Shown piece by piece: positions 54,977 through 64,000 of a DNA stretch of 64,000 nt. Origin of the DNA: Hippasteria phrygiana (taxonomy: Eukaryota; Echinodermata; Asteroidea; Valvatida; Goniasteridae); contig JAZGUH010000122.1 in the NCBI GenBank assembly GCA_037893225.1, forward strand, positions 124,001-188,000. Reading direction: 5' to 3'. A model generated the notes under the pieces. The model did no database searches. It saw only the letters and a program-made list of their open reading frames with translations, and was not told the DNA's origin. The number at the start of each line of letters is the position of its first letter. The first letter of the stretch is position 1. A program made the translations under genes and the position numbers.

Positions 54977-55466
54977 CGGGGGGGGCTTGCATTGCCGGTG
55001 TAACTGCGTTACCGATCATTAGGCCTACATCCGTACCGCCGCTGGAATTATCTGTACTAAAACCTAGGCCCACCCTTAAACCATTGTTATTCACAAAAGT
55101 GTCCAAGGAATTAGCTTGCAATCCGGTATTAGCTTGCAACTCACCGCCCATTGCCATGCTTGCTCCTGTCGTGGCTGGACCACCGCTGGTAGGCCTACCC
55201 GCCGTCGTCGTGGCAAACCGTGTGAGCGCTGAGCGTGCGGGTGCACGCTGCTGATCAGCCGTAGCCTGCCCGTCGCCTGTAGCTGTAGCCGGCGCTGGCG
55301 GTGCATAGCTGCCCGATGCCACAGCGTTGACAGCCCCGGTGCTCTCACGAGCGTCAGCGGTCACAGGGTCGGTCAATCGATGTTTTCGTGGACGTCCTAC
55401 CTGGCGGCGACGACCGCTAACACAGGGTGTAGCTGCCCCCCGGGACAGGCGTATTGGACGCGGCAT
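54969..55466 (-). CDS. Ngaro Gag N-terminal part / ORF1
   Basis: 165 codons, Ala/Thr/Gly-rich, disordered-looking, with an AT-hook-like GRPRK near residue 24. Ends at the homopolymer where the longer Gag frame begins. Probably one gag gene split by a 1-nt slip, by genuine frameshifting or by a sequencing error. Confidence 0.7.
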   Translation of the reverse strand: MPRPIRLSRGAATPCVSGRRRQVGRPRKHRLTDPVTADARESTGAVNAVASGSYAPPAPATATGDGQATADQQRAPARSALTRFATTTAGRPTSGGPATTGASMAMGGELQANTGLQANSLDTFVNNNGLRVGLGFSTDNSSGGTDVGLMIGNAVTPAMQAPPGG

Positions 55467-55691
55467 CCCAGCCCAGGAATCCCGAAGACAAGAAAGTTGA
55501 CAAAATTGCGGCCAATTCGCCTTGCGACTGTCTTGCCCTGCGGCTGTATCGCCTCAAACAGGTCACAGCAAACGGCCAGTCATAAAGATAGAATCCCGAG
55601 ATGTCCGTGAGACACCCGCTCGCTTAATTCCAAAAGAAATTGCAAACAACCGTTGAAATGTGACTGAGAATCCAATTATCCTTCGAGAAAA

Positions 55692-56005
55692 TTTATTTTA
55701 GATGCTAGCGGATTCGAAAGCTAAGCCGAAGTGGCTTTTCCCGCCCCGTTTAGCGCGTGAACTTGACCTATTACAATGTATCAATTTCTTCATTCCCTGG
55801 CACCGTAACACATCAGAACAGCTGATCATCGCCTTTGGCTTTATGCCAGCAAGGGGGGATGGGGCGGCTGGCTGCCGCCAAAACAACGATCGTGTTTACA
55901 ATTTCTGCACACCATGGCAACCTGCAACTGACTAAGAGAGTTTGAAACCAAACCTTGTGTCTGTGGTGAATAATGTATTTTATCTTGCAGTGATAAAATT
56001 TATTA
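55692..56005. repeat. Ngaro split direct repeat B, outer copy
   Basis: 314 bp, with 18 bp (gggggatggggcggctgg region) not in the inner copy. Lies 5' of Gag on the coding strand, so likely includes the promoter region. Confidence 0.9.
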
Positions 56006-56240
56006 TACTGTAAAATGTCATTGATAAGACATTAATTGTAGCACATAATTTGTTTAATGGATTTACAAATATATTTAAGCTAATACAGATGTTCAGTGAT
56101 TTTGTTATTTGAATAAAGTTTAATTAAACTGTAAAATGTCATTGATAAGACATTAATTGTAGCACATAATTTGTTTAATGGATTTACAAATGAATTTGAG
56201 CTAATACAGATGTCCAATGATGTTGTTATTTGAATATAGT
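56006..56240. repeat. 121-bp satellite, right of Ngaro
   Basis: Remainder of the interrupted unit and nearly two more. Confidence 0.9.
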
Positions 56241-56315
56241 TTAATTCGTCAAACAATCCACAAAGGAAACTGACTAGGTACATTTGAATACATTTTCAAA
56301 GTGAACAAAGAAACT

Positions 56316-56387
56316 GGCAGGAGCGGGATTCGATCTTGCGACCTCCGGAATACCATACCTGTGCTCTACCAACTGAGCTATCTTGCC
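56316..56387 (-). repeat. tRNA-like SINE head, unit 2
   Basis: Single copy here, equal to the right-hand copy of unit 1 except for gatc in the B box area (tcgatcttgcg). Confidence 0.68.
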
Positions 56388-57080
56388 CTATGTTGGCGGT
56401 CTCCCAAATTGTCAGTATCTTTGTTCAGGTGGGCGCTATAGTGATCCCCGCAATGTCGCTTCCCAGGTTGTATCGTAAAATTTGGTGTGATCCCTGGCTA
56501 TACGGCATTCTGGGTTTATGACTTCTGACTCCCTGTGGCTCCTTTTAATATTTTCCCTACAAATTTTGCCTGGGGTGACTTTGCGAAGAGATTCATCAAT
56601 AAATTATTGTTCCCACTTGCAAACGACAAAGACGGCTCCTAAAATATTGGCGGTGATTGGCGGTGGACAGTTAGAAGAGTCTCAACGTTCTTTTTGATCG
56701 TGCAAGGTTTCACAAAACAGTTTCCGCGAAAAACAAAAAAGTCCCGTATACATTACAGAGAAACACGCCTCATTGAATTTGCTCATAATTATACTTTTCA
56801 AGGTCAAACAATCAGATTTAAGCTGTTGACCATTTTTCCCCAACGGTTTTAACTCAAGTATCAGTTTAATTAACGTCTAAGTTTTTAAAAACATATTCCT
56901 GCAAATTGAAATGAATGGTAACTGGGACTAGCAAGCGATGTTTTATTGTAAAGCGGCCATTTACAACTCAAAATGGATGCGTAATGCTGACTGAACAAAA
57001 TAGAGAGTCTTCATCAAACAAGAAATATAAACATATCATGTATAACCCGATTTCATATTTACATTCTTTAGTCGTTCAGT

Positions 57081-57528
57081 TTCAAGTTTCAAGTTTATTC
57101 ACACACATATTCCAACGTTGACAACAAAAAAGTCATAATACAAATAACCACACAATATTAATGCAAGAATTGAAATAGAATGAAAATTGAGCTAAGAACA
57201 TGTCAACATTCGAAAAAAGAAAGAAGCCGAGGCTTTTATTCCTTTCCCTGCCCCCTACCCCTAAGCCCTTACCCCAACGTCGTACAAACAACGTACAACA
57301 CACACAAACTACAATAAACAGTTGGACGTGCAGGAGATCAGACCAAAATTGAATAAATTTAATAATATCATTGAGCAAATTCAATTTGAGTTTTTTCCTA
57401 AAGGTTTTGAGAGAAGAAGAGTGCTTGACATCATCAGCCAGACTATTCCAAAATTTGATTCCACGTTGTTGGGGACTATTTTTAAATAAAGAAGTGCGTT
57501 TCTGGCTGCTTGTTAGAAACTGTTGCAT
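57081..57528 (-). pseudogene. CR1-like LINE 3' end, unit 2
   Basis: As 37208-37652, with Trp instead of Ser in the conserved IKFWNSL position, closer to the family consensus. Confidence 0.7.
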
Positions 57529-58214
57529 AGAGACGCTGGATTTATTCTATATTTTTGTACATGGAACATCACACTGTGAAATACTCACTGAATCATGCAG
57601 GATGCATCGATAAGTACTGCATGTATATCTGTGGCGCACGAAAAGGGGGTGATAACGGCACTGGAGCTTCCTCGAGGTTGTCATTTTTGTGTTTGAATGT
57701 GTGGAGCACGCAAAATACACAATACATGTCCAACATGTTACAAGTAAAATGGAACCGCAAACCTTTCATTCATTAAAATGGAAGCACCACCGTCAAAAAC
57801 AGCCATACCCCCCTCCCCGTTTGCCACTTTTAAAATTTGAAAATCGTTATGCACAAATTTAGGGGAAAACTTTGAGGCCCCCCCCCCCCCCCCCCCATCC
57901 CCCGTCAAATCCTGGGTGCCCACTGATGTACATTTAAAAAAAATGTCGTTTACACTGTATCTCCTGTAACACTCTTGCAGGCTATAGTATAAGGCAAAGT
58001 AAAAAAGGTTAATCTTCCGTACTCGCTTACTTTTTGAAAACCCTCACTCTAAAAACTGGTCTTAATAGGACAGAACAATGGGATTTTATGCATGATGCAC
58101 AAATAGAAATAGCAATAGCATAACAATTGAAATTAGCATAACAATGAGGAACCTTAAAATCTTGATAAGACAGAACAATACAGAATATGCATGAGTTGAA
58201 ACACAAAAGAAACA

Positions 58215-58500
58215 ATGGGGGACCATCAGCCAATCAGAGTGAAGCGCATCATTTGAAATGGACTAATGAGATTCAAGGAACGTATTTGAAATCAACCATT
58301 CAAAGTTCAGCGAATTTCTTGAAATGGACTAATGAGATCTAAGGAACGTATTTGAAATCAACCAATCAGAGTGCAGCGATTCTTTTCTTAAATGGACCAA
58401 TGAGATTCACGGAATGTATTTGAAATCGACCAATCAGAGTACAGCGCATCATTTGAAATTGACCAATCAAGGAACGTATTTGACCAATAAGATTCACAAA
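58215..58500. repeat. CCAAT-box minisatellite, unit 3
   Basis: Same as unit 2. Confidence 0.8.
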
Positions 58501-58827
58501 AATAAATAAACAGTTTTAAAAATTTCCGAACATTTCTGAAACAAATATTTCCGAATTTTGTCGAACATTTCTGAAAAAATCTTAATGTTTTCGTACATTC
58601 CCGAACATTTCCAAGAAAAAACCAAAAAAACCAAAAAAAAGGAGTATAGACCTATAATGAACTTAAAATGGCGAACGTAACAAAAAGTGGATCTTGATTG
58701 GTGGAAAAAAGGAACATTAAAAAAAATTCAGGAAAAAAAATCATTTGAATCTCATCTGGCAATGCATATTTCAGTAAATGTTTCAAACTGACTATATCAT
58801 TTAACAATTTATCGGTCTGAAAGCATC

Positions 58828-58962
58828 ATGGAAAACTCTGGAATCAGCATGGGACCTAACTCTTTACATCGACTAAGTCATTTCTCTACTTCACCAACTG
58901 AGCTTCAGTTGAGTCTACTTGCGCATAATCTCTTGAAAGAAACCGAGCACGTAGCTTTTTGA
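58828..58962 (+). CDS. Hypothetical 44-aa ORF, unit 3
   Basis: Same translation as the 38949 ORF. Confidence 0.3.
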   Translation: MENSGISMGPNSLHRLSHFSTSPTELQLSLLAHNLLKETEHVAF

Positions 58963-59393
58963 TGTCAACAGCCATGGGAGATGGTCATGTTTGCTCTAGG
59001 ATCTTCAAAAGCAGACATTTTTAGACAAAGGAAAGAAAACAGATATAACGAATGGGGGCAATGTTTTAGCGCGCTAATTCAGTGGAAGCATCGCATGTAC
59101 CGAAATGCCACGATAGATTATTATCACCTATCAACAATGTAATATTACCCATAGGGCATATGAATTTTTGTTACCGAGCGCATAACCAAGGGAAATACAT
59201 GTAAGGGGGTGAAGCGTTGGTAAAATTACTGTAGTCCCGAAAAGGACTGGTTTGCTGTACTCACGTAAGACTTGACGATGTCGATCTTGGGATGCTATCA
59301 AAAGAAAATAATATGATGAACGCAACAGCATAGAAATCTCTCTTATTTGAATATGTGGGGGCCCTAAAAAGAGCCGGTTAATTTGTTGAAGGT

Positions 59394-59732
59394 TTACACC
59401 TTCCAGTGTCGCATGTTCCTCTTCGCCATCAACCTTTTAGCATGCAGCCACGTCTCCACATCCATGTGGGGGTTTCCGTAGAGCTTCCTCTGCTCGTACA
59501 GGGACTCTTTGGAGATGGTGCGGTCTTTGTCTAGCATTTTCTTGTTCAGCATCTTGTTCGCGATCCTGTTGAAGATCAGCGCGCAGGATTCAAGGTACTG
59601 AATGAGATAGCCGTCGCCCTGGAGGTCCTCAAACATCTAGCTAAGATCTTCAAAGCTTCCCTTCATCTCTTCTACAGGAAAGTCCTCGTCAACCATAAAC
59701 TCCAGCTTCGAGGCAAGCGCATAGAACTCCAT
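59394..59732 (-). pseudogene. 113-codon frame split by a TAG, unit 3
   Basis: Same as unit 2, TAG retained. Confidence 0.4.
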
Positions 59733-59797
59733 GATGAATTATACCCCTATACCACCGCGGATGGGGGCTTTATGGAGAAATGAGGGATTCAAATTTA

Positions 59798-60054
59798 CGC
59801 GCGGAAAGGACTCCATTGTTCACCCTTCATTGATTGACAGCCAGCGCGCATCAGCGTTCGGGATCCAGCACGGTCTATTGTTCCCCCCGCCCTCTACGAG
59901 AAAGTACTTAGCCACACTTAGACCTACGGCGCCCTATTGTTCCCCTACGTTGATTGAAAGGCAGCGCTCATCAGTGCTAGGGATCCAGCACGGTCTATTG
60001 AACCCCGGCCCTCAACGAGAAAGTACTTAGCCACACCTGGACCAACGGCGCCCT
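59798..60054. repeat. ~120-bp tandem repeat, unit 3
   Basis: Two units; third after the insertion at about 60370. Confidence 0.75.
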
Positions 60055-60370
60055 TTACAGGAATTCGCCGACGCCATTTTTACAGTGGTGCCGCGCTCGT
60101 GTGCAGGCTGCCCGCGTTCTTTATTTTGAGTCGCGTGCGCATTTTGGCAAGTTGTAAACACCCTGTTGGTCGAGGTTGCGTGGAGGGCGTGCGTCTAACA
60201 CGCACGCGAGCGCCTCGCCACCGCAGTAAATGCTTCTAATTTTGGTCGCCGGATTAGTCTATTGACTAATAGGATTGCCAAGGTAAACACGCGCCTCAAA
60301 AGTGAGAACGCGTATGACCCGCGCGCGAGCGCAGTACCGCCTGATTGGGTACCTAAAGATGGCTTCTAAT
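60055..60370. mobile_element. ~315-bp GC-rich inserted element, unit 3
   Basis: As in units 1 and 2. Confidence 0.65.
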
Positions 60371-60632
60371 TTTTCTCTCAACGAGAAGCTACTTAGCCAC
60401 ACTTAGACGCACGGCGCCCTGTTTTTCTCACGCGTTGATTGACAGACAGTGCTCATCAGCGCTCAGGATCCGATACGAAGATATTTTCCCCCGCTATCTT
60501 GCTTGAGAGGAGCATTTTGACTATAAGGGCGTCATTCCTACTGTCGACTTCATACTGTACGGATAGTGGTAGATATCTTTACCATCACAATGTTTTTCAG
60601 AATATCAGATGTTGGCTCGCTTTCTATAGCCG

Positions 60633-62293
60633 ATTGCCAATTCTTTTTCGATTTGTTCGTGCTATCTTCCGACGAAAAATTCGGCATCCTTCAACGAGGA
60701 CCAACCCGGTGAAAATCTGGCCCACGAACTTCCACTGGATCGGGAGCAGCAGTACCCCTGCGCGCATCTGGTAGAAGAGAGCGAGAAAGTCGCCATTGAT
60801 CATCTTCCCCCTGACTTTTACGCAGCTGAAGACAACCTATTCGATGACATTTTAGCTGAAGGGGGTGAGCACCGCGAAGACGAAGACATGTACGTGGATT
60901 GGGACGAGCTGGCTGAAACTTTGGCCCAGATGAGCACGCCCCCATCATCCCCCAAGAACGAAACAATCTATGCGCTGAAATTTCATCGGAATGGGGGAGG
61001 GGGGGGGACACCAAGCGTATTTAGAGGATGATGACATGTACGTGCAGTGGGACGAGCAGGCGGGAACGTGGACCCAGATGAGCATGGTTGACATGCACGG
61101 CTACGGGCGTGTCAGCGTTAGAGAACAGCCGGGAACCAGCGGAGAGGGTGCTCCTGGATGGACCTGTCCATGACGGCCACGGACGTGTCAGCGTGGGGGA
61201 GAGGCCGGGAACCAGCGGCGATGGTGCTTCTGGACCAGACAACGCGGGGGCTGACAGTGAGGACTCTGAGTCGGAATGGAGCGGGGACGACGAGCGACCA
61301 CGCAAGAGATACAGGGGTGCTGCGCCAGAAGATTACTATAAAATTGTGAGTGTTAAAGAGAAGAATATTAAGAAATTCTAAGCCTATACGTACGATTACA
61401 ACATACGCTTTAGAAATTTAGAAGAAGCGAGCCTTCAGGAGGCTATGCCACTTTTAGGGAGTATTTTTGAGAGTATTATTGAGCGTTTAGGGGAAGGTGT
61501 ACGCATGGCATTTAACTCACCGGTCTTAAATGTCCCCATCTCACTTCCGTTCATGCGTATAGATCAGTTAACGGTCGAGCGCCTGTTTGATAGAACACAG
61601 ACAGTCCTAAACAGCTATCAGTTCATTAGATTCGATGAGCCATTACCATTCACTTTGTGCACATGAAATGCAAAAAAGGGGGGAAATGTAACACCCCCGC
61701 CCGTCTCCTAAAACTCGAAGAACTTCTGGCCCAAACAAAATGCATCGCAAAAATTTAAGATTACGGAACCGGTACTTGTCTAGCACGCGCTATTGCGGTT
61801 GGTAAGGCTTGTCAGCAACTAAGTGGAAATGAATTGAAATATATTCTCAAAAACAGAGCAAATTACATCGATCCTCTTATCGATGACTTGCATAATAAGG
61901 CTGGTATCAGGCAGGAAACGCTGGGCGGGATCGAAGAGCTCCAGCGGTTTCAGGATGTCCTGGAAAAGTATAGATTAATTGTATTGTCCAGAGAGCACTG
62001 CTACGCTAGCATTTTTAAAGGTCCCGAGAAACCTAGAACGATCTACCTACATCTCGCTAGGGGGCATTACGACTTAATCAAATCCATGTCGGGGTTCCTA
62101 AATCGTAGCAATTTCTGCGACGTTTGTCTCAAGGGTTATAATAATGCACGAGCAAATCACGTCTGTAATATAGCTTGTAAGCTGTGTTATTCCGTAGGAG
62201 GTAAGACCGGTTAAATTGATACCTGGGTGCACTGTTCCGAGTGTAATCGTAATTTAAAAGATGCCGTATGTTTCAATGACACTAAAACTAGGA
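60633..62293 (+). pseudogene. Polinton polymerase B N-terminal region, broken (unit 3)
   Basis: Same pieces as unit 2: 73-codon block 61445-61666 and 126-codon Cys-rich frame 61834-62214. The G tract at 60996 is three bases shorter than in unit 2. Confidence 0.75.
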
Positions 62294-62635
62294 TGATAAG
62301 TAAAAATACGTGATGAGTACCATCATTACAGCTAAGCGCGGGAAGCATTCTTGCATTAAATCATCCAGCACCACTAGATTTCTGTACTTCGGGTCGATGA
62401 GATCTGTCCAATCCTTCGGCAACCCCTCCATCAACTGAACATCAGGTAGATGGCGAGACAGTTCCTCGTAAGCCTTATCATCTGAATACAAAAGTTCCTT
62501 AACCCTTGATGGTTCGGTAGTCACTTCGGTTTTGGGCATGTTGACCCTCTGGCCAAACTTTCCCCAAAACCTATTCAACATTAGTTTCGCCAGCGCTCTA
62601 AGTCCGGGGTAACCCATCCAGTAGAAGCTGATCAT
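62288..62635 (-). pseudogene. Polinton polymerase/ATPase-like chimaera (unit 3)
   Basis: Same translation as units 1 and 2. Confidence 0.6.
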
Positions 62636-62737
62636 TTGAGGCCCTCACTAGTATGACCCTCACTGGATGAGACTTGGTATGACAGCCCGCTTCACATAAA
62701 AATGTTTACGGTATTATGTGAGATGACAAGCGTACAT

Positions 62738-62979
62738 CACTGATCTCTATGTAAACTGGATAGCGCATCGGCTGGTCGCGTTGAGGCCACCGTCCGCCAT
62801 GTTATCACTCCCAATACAATAGGTTTGCAAACCTTGTCCCCAGGGTCTCATTTCATCCTCGTTCTCCTTACGTACATATCAGTGGTAAATTGGGAGTGGT
62901 AATATGGCGGGGGCTGGCTTCAGTTGCTTGTACAGCGCGCAATGGCCAATGAGCTATCCAGTTTATATAGAGATCAGTG
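62738..62979. mobile_element. 242-bp MITE, unit 3
   Basis: TSD gcgtacat at 62730-62737 and 62980-62987. Confidence 0.92.
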
Positions 62980-63112
62980 GCGTACATGTGACGGGAGCGC
63001 AGAGCCCAACTCAAACCACGCCTCGCACGTCCTGCTGTATATGCTGGGTGATGATGGCCGCCTGTAACCTTTGACCTCTCAACCTGCTCAACCAACAACA
63101 TACCGGTACTTA

Positions 63113-63295
63113 TTATCGTACCATATATGGCTCAACTGAGACCTGCGTATTTCCTGCATTTTCGCCATTAGATTCAATCCGTGCATTTAGACGATTATCA
63201 GTAATCTCGAATTTCGAGCTGATGGCGTAGCTGCCATCTGCAGGTAACTTCCAGAAAAGACCACGAACTTTGACCGCAAAACACTCCAATGCCAA
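63113..63295 (-). CDS. Hypothetical 60-aa ORF (unit 3)
   Basis: Same as unit 2. Confidence 0.25.
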   Translation of the reverse strand: MALECFAVKVRGLFWKLPADGSYAISSKFEITDNRLNARIESNGENAGNTQVSVEPYMVR

Positions 63296-64000
63296 ACCCC
63301 GAAAATCGAAGTATTTATTCCATTGAATATAACAAGGTGTGTAATTTAATTAATATGACTACACCATTAAGAAAGTCGAAATCTATCTCAACAATTAACA
63401 AGTCATGCGTTAAGGGGTCAATTAGTAACAATAGACATCAATCAAAAAACAAACTCGCCTTTCAAATAGTTTGCTATTAACCACAATTACTTAGTTCACG
63501 GCATATTGAGCTTGCTACCACATTTTGTCATAAGTTATAATCCGTTGACCAAATTTGCACATAATAGTGCACTGTATTCTTAGCGTGTCACTGATATTGG
63601 CCCTTGTACACTGGTGCTGTTGCCATAGTAACAAAACTCAAAATTGTTAACATGTGTAATTATGTCTATAGGAGTCGTTCCATGTTTTGTTTCCCAAGTG
63701 AGGAGATAATAATTCCGTCTATAGTTGAAATAAAGAGGCATTTTATATAGTGCTTATAGAAGCTTTTTGCCTTTTAAAGTTTATGCTTGCGGATAGCTAA
63801 AGGGTAACTTTTTTTGTCTACGACTGTTAAAAATACTTCAGTTTTTTTCTTTCTTCTCTTGGAGGGTATCTCGGCCTTAAGGAAACAAAAAAGGCAGACT
63901 TGCGTAAATGAATTGCAGCGTCGAAGCATTTTGCGCATGCGTGGCACGTTTTACTGTGTCGCTATTCTCATTGGATTTGTCCAGCGATATCACATTTCGA

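Larger units (their letters stand above)
49250..56005 (-). mobile_element. Ngaro (DIRS-order) retrotransposon, nearly intact
   Basis: 6756 bp inserted in a 121-bp satellite unit without target duplication. Coding order on the minus strand: Gag, RT-RNase H, tyrosine recombinase, SGNH hydrolase. Repeats in + order are A1 (49250-49892), B1 (49943-50238), A2 (50239-50881), coding, then B2 (55692-56005). Read on the coding strand this is the split-direct-repeat arrangement of Ngaro elements, which integrate from a circle by tyrosine recombinase. The A copies differ by only two bases or so, so insertion is recent. Confidence 0.93.
38066..57944. repeat. Unit 2 of the tandem repeat (with Ngaro insertion)
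   Basis: 19879 bp; 13123 bp after removing the 6756-bp Ngaro. Otherwise collinear with unit 1. Confidence 0.9.
57945..64000. repeat. Unit 3 of the tandem repeat, truncated by window
   Basis: Follows units 1-2 in the same order up to the region before the cysteine-rich gene, whose copy would lie beyond 64000. Nearly identical to unit 2. Confidence 0.9.

Overview
The window looks like animal DNA, most likely from a marine invertebrate. It has spliced genes with TATA promoters, C-type-lectin-like secreted proteins, an Ngaro/DIRS retrotransposon, Polinton/Maverick debris, CR1-like LINE 3' ends, Helitron-like and many small TIR elements, and very long oligo-G/oligo-C tracts. A deuterostome such as an echinoderm or hemichordate would fit, but that is only an impression. 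Very little of the 64 kb is conventional gene; most is repeat-derived.

Layout. 1-9.7 kb: a Helitron-like element with tandem repeats (1-735), a duplicated flank (736-1009 and 4097-4370), a 242-bp MITE with 8-bp target duplications, a single-exon C-type lectin gene on the minus strand (4700-5284), and a series of TIR or foldback elements. 9.7-21.1 kb: a diverged copy ('copy 0') of half of the large unit described next. It carries a minus-strand, three-exon gene for a small secreted cysteine-rich protein, whose intron 2 is swollen by about 5 kb of Helitron-like satellite and a hairpin array. 22.1-24.2 kb: a 1019-bp tandem duplication containing LINE reverse-transcriptase remnants.

23.9 kb to the end: about two and a half tandem copies of a roughly 13.1-kb unit (unit 1 23935-38065, unit 2 38066-57944, unit 3 57945 onward, cut by the window). 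In + strand order each unit holds a CCAAT-box minisatellite, a conserved 44-codon ORF, an ORF with an in-frame stop, a ~120-bp tandem repeat, a broken and rearranged Polinton fragment (DNA polymerase B N-terminus on +, a polymerase/ATPase-like chimaera on -), the 242-bp MITE, the secreted cysteine-rich gene on the minus strand with its TATA promoter, a 121-bp satellite just upstream of that promoter, a tRNA-like SINE and a LINE 3' end. Unit 2 also carries a 6.76-kb Ngaro element (49250-56005) with textbook split direct repeats. Its Gag, RT-RNase H, tyrosine recombinase and SGNH hydrolase reading frames are nearly intact.

The clearest cellular biology is the repeated secreted gene. A 5'UTR exon with TATA box, a 70-nt signal-peptide exon and one long exon of three 'YCCP' modules have matching phase-1 splice sites in all three complete copies. 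The most unusual DNA structures are the hairpin array at 18844-19192, whose arms differ between copies but stay self-complementary, and the CRE-octamer-dense satellite at 14.3-18.7 kb. Near-identical tandem units can also arise from assembly of haplotypes, so copy number should be treated with caution.
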